NCBI GenBank assembly: GCA_038496445.1
Contig: JALMLS010000585.1
Span: 124,001 to 188,000, forward strand
Direction of reading: 5' to 3'
Length of the DNA stretch: 64,000 nt
Source: Trichosphaerium sp. ATCC 40318
Taxonomy: Eukaryota > Discosea > Flabellinia > Trichosidae
Shown: piece by piece, positions 59,945 to 64,000 of the stretch
Numbering within the stretch: position 1 is the first letter of the stretch
Layout of the letters: each line of letters starts with the position of its first letter
Notes under the pieces: generated by a model
What the model saw: only the letters and a program-made list of their open reading frames with translations
The model's database searches: none
What the model was told of the DNA's origin: nothing
Position numbers and translations under genes: made by a program

Positions 59945-62387
59945 ATGTATTCAATATACATTATAATAACGATATTGTCTTTAACGTGTTTAGTACAAGC
60001 TAAAAGTACGTCATAACGCTTTGTATTGTAATAAAATAATCGTAGATGATGTTCACAAGCTGATTGATAGTACTGAATCTAGATTCAACGTAGACGATGA
60101 CTGTGTTTATCTTGATACTAAAAACACCGGCGTACAAGCGTTTTCGTTTTTCTAGCTAAAAAATAGCTTACTGATTATTTTTTAGGGAGGAAATGGTACA
60201 CGTGATAACCCATTTCAGTCTTTACAAAACGCTATCGATAGCAAGGCACCTTGTATTCGGGTGTATCCGCATTGTACGTCTTTTTGTTTCGTGTTTCACT
60301 CGTTAGCATTTCTTTCAGCCGCAAAAGTTCTAGAGCTGATAATGTTAACCAACACTTATGAGTGTCAATTCTTCAAAAAGAATAAGTTGACTTGAATCTA
60401 TACTTACTTTATTTTTATAGCTGCATTCTATGCAACCTTGGACATCAATGTATCTCATAACGTTACTTTAATTTGTTATGATACATGGTCATCAGATGGG
60501 ATTTGTAGCGGATCCACATCTGTAAAGTGGAACATAGCGCCAACTTTCTTGCTTGAAGCCAAAAAGAAAACATATTTCAGTTTTAAATTTGATGGTATTT
60601 TCCCTTGGCCAAGTATCAAGGCAGCTGACGAAAAGTATAAACATTATATTACGGTCGACACGCTCATTAAATACTACCCTAATTTATACGATAAATACAG
60701 CACGCAAACCACTTTTTGAAGAATTTCCTATTTTTTTCTTCTCTTTCAAAAACACGTCATCCTAGCGTCTTCCTGGCTATTTAACTGACAGATATTGTTT
60801 AGTTAGTATTGGAAGAGATTGCATCAAAGGATCGATAACACTTGATACTATTCAAACCCAAGAAACAACCATAAGTTATTTTAATTTAGGTACATCCAAG
60901 AACAGTATTTAACTCTCCGCAGAGTGAACACGTTATTTCAGCCGCTCACCAAAGTGCTATAAATACTAACTTGTTAGAGTAGATAATTGCACAGGACAGA
61001 GCTTACAATTACGTAACCCAGTCATTAATAGCGGTGCTTTCCAAATTCATGGTAATGTAGCAACCTAGTAACTATAATAACTTGTTTGCAAAAGGGCTGG
61101 TTGATTTGTTCATAACAGGAGGTTTTATAAGTGCAACACCTATTTCAATGTCTGGTGGTTCTCTTATTATGAACTATACGTATATAATTAATAACATAAG
61201 ATACTCCCTTGATATACGAAACTACACTAAAGTGAATCTGTTTCAGGTCGTGTTTGACGAAAACTAGTATGTACACTGACTGCTCCTTTTATTTTAAACA
61301 CGTGAAAAAATTGTTTTAACCTTGTAATAATTGAAAGAAGGTCGAAAACAGTGTTAATTGCAAACACGTGATCACAGTATTAATACTTTTTAATTCTTTT
61401 TTTTTTTTTTCAGAAAAAAACTAGAGGACGGCCTTAACTCCATCGCTATATCAATTCGTTAATTTTAACCACATAGTTTAGTTCATTACAAGATACCTCC
61501 GTAGGTAAACTTTTACCTGGTAAAAATGGAATAACATCAATCATTGCCTGCTCTTTTAAAACAAACTATGTATACCGAAACTTCGTAAGTCTTTTACTTT
61601 TTTTAACCCTTCTACTTTCCGGTGGAACATGTAGACTTATTTCATTACTAACCTTCTCTAAAGACTCTTCAATACTATGTACCGTCTATATTTTTGGATC
61701 CATACAATGTAAATTACACAACCATAAAGAACAACAAAGTGGAGATTTTACGTAAGATTTTTTTTATACACTACCCTTCCCGCTTTGTTCCTTTATGGTA
61801 CTCTAATTCTATTATTCAAGCCCGCTGTGGTGCAGGGAACTACGCTTATTTTAGCCTTCTAAATTGCAAACAATGTGGTATTGACTACTACACAAATTTA
61901 GACAATAGTACATCCTGCAAAAAATGTGACTCTTCCAACCGACAGTATACACTACAAACAGGATCTGTATCCTGCAGTTTTTGCCCAGACGATTCAGAGT
62001 TCCATCCAGAAGCTACAAAGGGTGCATTGAAATGCTTACCGCCTTGCGGATTATTAAAGGTGAACAGTAAGACTCGTGGTCTTTGTATATGTGCGTCCTT
62101 TCATATTTAGCTTTTTTGGTCTAATGTAGTTTTTTAAGATGGCAGTGCATGGTTTTATACTTTTGTAGGCCTTGGAGTTACCGCCTATGTGATAGGTACA
62201 TCTAAAATCGATAATTTTAATAGCCAACATTGATGAAAGAAAACATTAAAAGGGAAACCAATCCCTAAAAAGAGCTTTTCTTAGTTCGTTGTGGTTTAAC
62301 GCTTACTCTTAACTAGTTGTTATAATTGTAGTTGTAGTGATTACACGTCGTGCAAAACGTTGGAGGGAGTACAAAACACTTCAGTAA
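59945..62387 (+). CDS. Type I membrane protein with beta-helix and Cys-rich stem
   Basis: ATG 59945 gives a signal peptide (MYSIYIIITILSLTCLVQA). Exons then encode DDDCVYLDTKNTG, GGNGTRDNPFQSLQNAI and VSHNVTLICYDTW, the opening of a right-handed parallel beta-helix (pectin-lyase-like) domain. Short exons with repeating NSG/FIS-type strands follow. Next is a Cys-rich stem (RCGAGNYAYFSLLNCKQCGI, CKKCDSSNRQY, CSFCPDDSEF) like the GCC2/ephrin-receptor type, then a transmembrane helix (LVVIIVVVVI) and a basic tail RRAKRWREYKTLQ before TAA 62385. Middle exons (60780-61690) are not fully resolved. Probable cell-surface receptor or adhesin. Confidence 0.7.
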
Positions 62388-62579
62388 CTAAGATATCATC
62401 AATACACGTGTGCTAAATTTGAAGTGTTAAAATACACTAAATACAACCTTGTAACAACTCAATACACTTGCGTAAGTACTTGCTGTGACGTATTCAAGCG
62501 CTCGCTAGTACACATACTAGGTGACTACGAAGTAATTTTTCTAAGTCACTTTGCTTATTCGCAACAAAACACGTGTTCA

Positions 62580-62585
62580 AGTAAA
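62580..62585. promoter_or_regulatory. CACGTG palindrome 53 bp before the SPFH start
   Basis: AACACGTGTT lies 53 bp upstream of ATG 62638; another copy is at 62405. Same spacing as at 18565. Confidence 0.45.
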
Positions 62586-62637
62586 CCCCTCAACTTAAAA
62601 GTTCGACAAGGTTAATTTTCATACATACAGTACAGTC

Positions 62638-64000
62638 ATGGCTGATAGTAAAAAATATGAAAAGTCAGAAGGAGACGAAGAAACAGTCCAAATGATACAA
62701 GTTCGTCAAGTTTTATTTTAAAATTAACAACTAAAGTGTTATTAGAGGCCTATACGAGGTGAAACAGAAGAAGGGACATCAGTCGTGGCTTGGGTATTAG
62801 GTGGGGTTTGTTTACCTCTCACTTTGCTTTGTAGTTGGTTTACAGTACAAGTACGTTAGCTGTGATCACGTGACATCTTTTTTTTAAATAGTTTAACGAC
62901 ATTTTTCCGTTTTCTTTTCGTATTCAGTTCTTGCTTATCTGTGACGATTAGGAACGCGAAGAAGTAGTTGTATTGAGTTATGGTAAATTCGTTGGAATTG
63001 AAACCGAACCTGGATGTCACTGTAGGCACGTACTACACTAATATACATTCCAAATATGGGTTTATAATCTTACCTATATTTGCGTAATTGTTCGTTCTTC
63101 TTACATTTCTCCACTTAGAAATTGCTGGGGTAGAGAGCTTCGTAGAATATCTACAGCAACATTAACGTCAGAAATACCACCAACAAAAGTAATTGACCGC
63201 AACGGTAACCCAGGTACGCCAAAATTGGATATCTCCTCTTACCAGCATACTAACATCTCAACCTAGTTGTTGTTTCGGGTATTGTAACGTACTACTTCGA
63301 AGATCCAAAGAAAGCAGCCATTGACATTGGAAACTACATGCAGGTAAAGAAACCAACATTCTCAAAGCCTTTGTTAGTGTTGGCTTTAGCATGTGTTTAA
63401 CCTCAGTCGCTCAACCTTTTAGTTTGTGAACGATCAAGCTCAAGTAACTATGAAGCAACTGGTTTCTCGTTATCCATACGAAGCTGATTTTGGAGAAGAT
63501 GAGTACGATTCTAATGCAAAATGAAAAAAAAATGAGGAAAAATAGTCTGCTAACTGACCTTTTTTCAGAGACAGCACAAAAGACCATGAACCATGTTTGA
63601 AAACAGAAGCTCGCGAAATACAAATGGAGTTTACAGAATTACTCCAAAATCGTGTTGATATCGCAGGAGCACGTGTATGTGACTTGTGACGAGAAAAATC
63701 TACAAAAATTTAAACTAAGCTGATCGCTTTCTTAGGTTTTGTCTTTTCAGTTTAATGAGCTCAGTTATGCTCCTGAGATTGCTGCTGGTATGTTAAAGAG
63801 ACAACAAGCAAAAGCACTTGTTGATGCAAGAAAAAGTACGCCCTGTGGATATGAATGAGCTTTACCATTAGATCAATCTTTTATTTCCTCTGAGGAACAA
63901 CTTGACTTACTTATTTACACTAGCCATTGTATCTGGTGCTGTGGATATTGCTTATTCGGCTATGGAACAACTCGAACAACGAGGTGTTACCCTGCAACCT
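62638..64000 (+). CDS. SPFH/band-7 family membrane protein (cut by window edge)
   Basis: ATG 62638 (MADSKKYEKSEGDEETVQMI), then short exons: EREEVVVLSYGKFVGIETEP, RELRRISTATLTSEIPPTKV, VVVSGIVTYYFEDPKKAAID, QVTMKQLVSRYPYEADFGED, QNRVDIAGARV, FNELSYAPEIAAGMLKRQQA, and TIVSGAVDIAYSAMEQLEQR at the window end. This is the SPFH domain followed by the start of the coiled-coil (LKRQQAKALVDARK), as in stomatin, prohibitin and bacterial membrane-protease regulators. These form membrane-bound rings or microdomain scaffolds. Exons near 62800-62960 (the membrane-contact segment) are uncertain. The C-terminus lies beyond the window. Confidence 0.85.

Noticed and set aside
1-64000. CRISPR array, bacterial operons, tRNA or rRNA genes
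   Set aside because: No spaced identical repeats, no ribosome-binding-site pattern and no tRNA or rRNA signature; introns show it is eukaryotic.

Overview
The window is nuclear DNA of an intron-rich microbial eukaryote. Genes are dense and AT-rich, on both strands. Most introns are 40-90 nt, start GTACGT, GTAAGT or GTTCGT, and end in TAG, CAG or AAG. An amoebozoan is the best guess, because two architectures familiar from social amoebae occur here: a kinase followed by an SH2 domain (SHK type) and a RhoGEF-ROCO kinase. This is inference; no rRNA or organelle marker is present. All exon models were spliced by hand from the sequence.

Left part (1-19.7 kb). A membrane-protein fragment at the edge is followed by a secreted, C-terminally anchored protein (+). 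On the minus strand come a FYVE-finger protein, a mitochondrial TCAIM-like protein (DUF4460/DUF4461), a very large DH-PH-ankyrin-LRR-ROC-COR-kinase protein, and a type I surface protein with a Pro/Thr stalk.

Middle (19.7-37.5 kb). One DNA transposon of about 17.7 kb lies inside a 67-nt intron of a small membrane-protein gene. It has CAGGTCT terminal inverted repeats, a TA target duplication and dense subterminal TATACCA arrays. It encodes a Tnp2/CACTA-like transposase and three further proteins: one possibly Ulp1-like and two unrecognised. It also carries a roughly 5-kb mosaic of host-gene pieces with introns: exons of the ROCO gene found 15 kb away, an S9 dipeptidyl-peptidase, ankyrin repeats, mucin-like repeats and propionyl-CoA carboxylase beta.

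38.0-47.3 kb. A complete Ty3/gypsy element has 357-bp LTRs (two mismatches) and a TTTGA target duplication. Its pol gene is broken by three insertions. Two of these are short non-autonomous relatives of the large transposon.

Right part (47.5-64 kb). In order: a frameshifted F-box/MORN-type repeat gene, a 3' fragment of a surface-protein paralogue, a Rac-like GTPase, a peroxiredoxin-like protein possibly spliced to a RasGAP-like protein, an F-box/LRR gene with a frameshift, the kinase-SH2 gene, a beta-helix membrane protein, and a truncated SPFH/band-7 gene. Together the host genes suggest small-GTPase signalling (RhoGEF, ROC, Rac, RasGAP-like), phosphotyrosine signalling and a variable cell surface.
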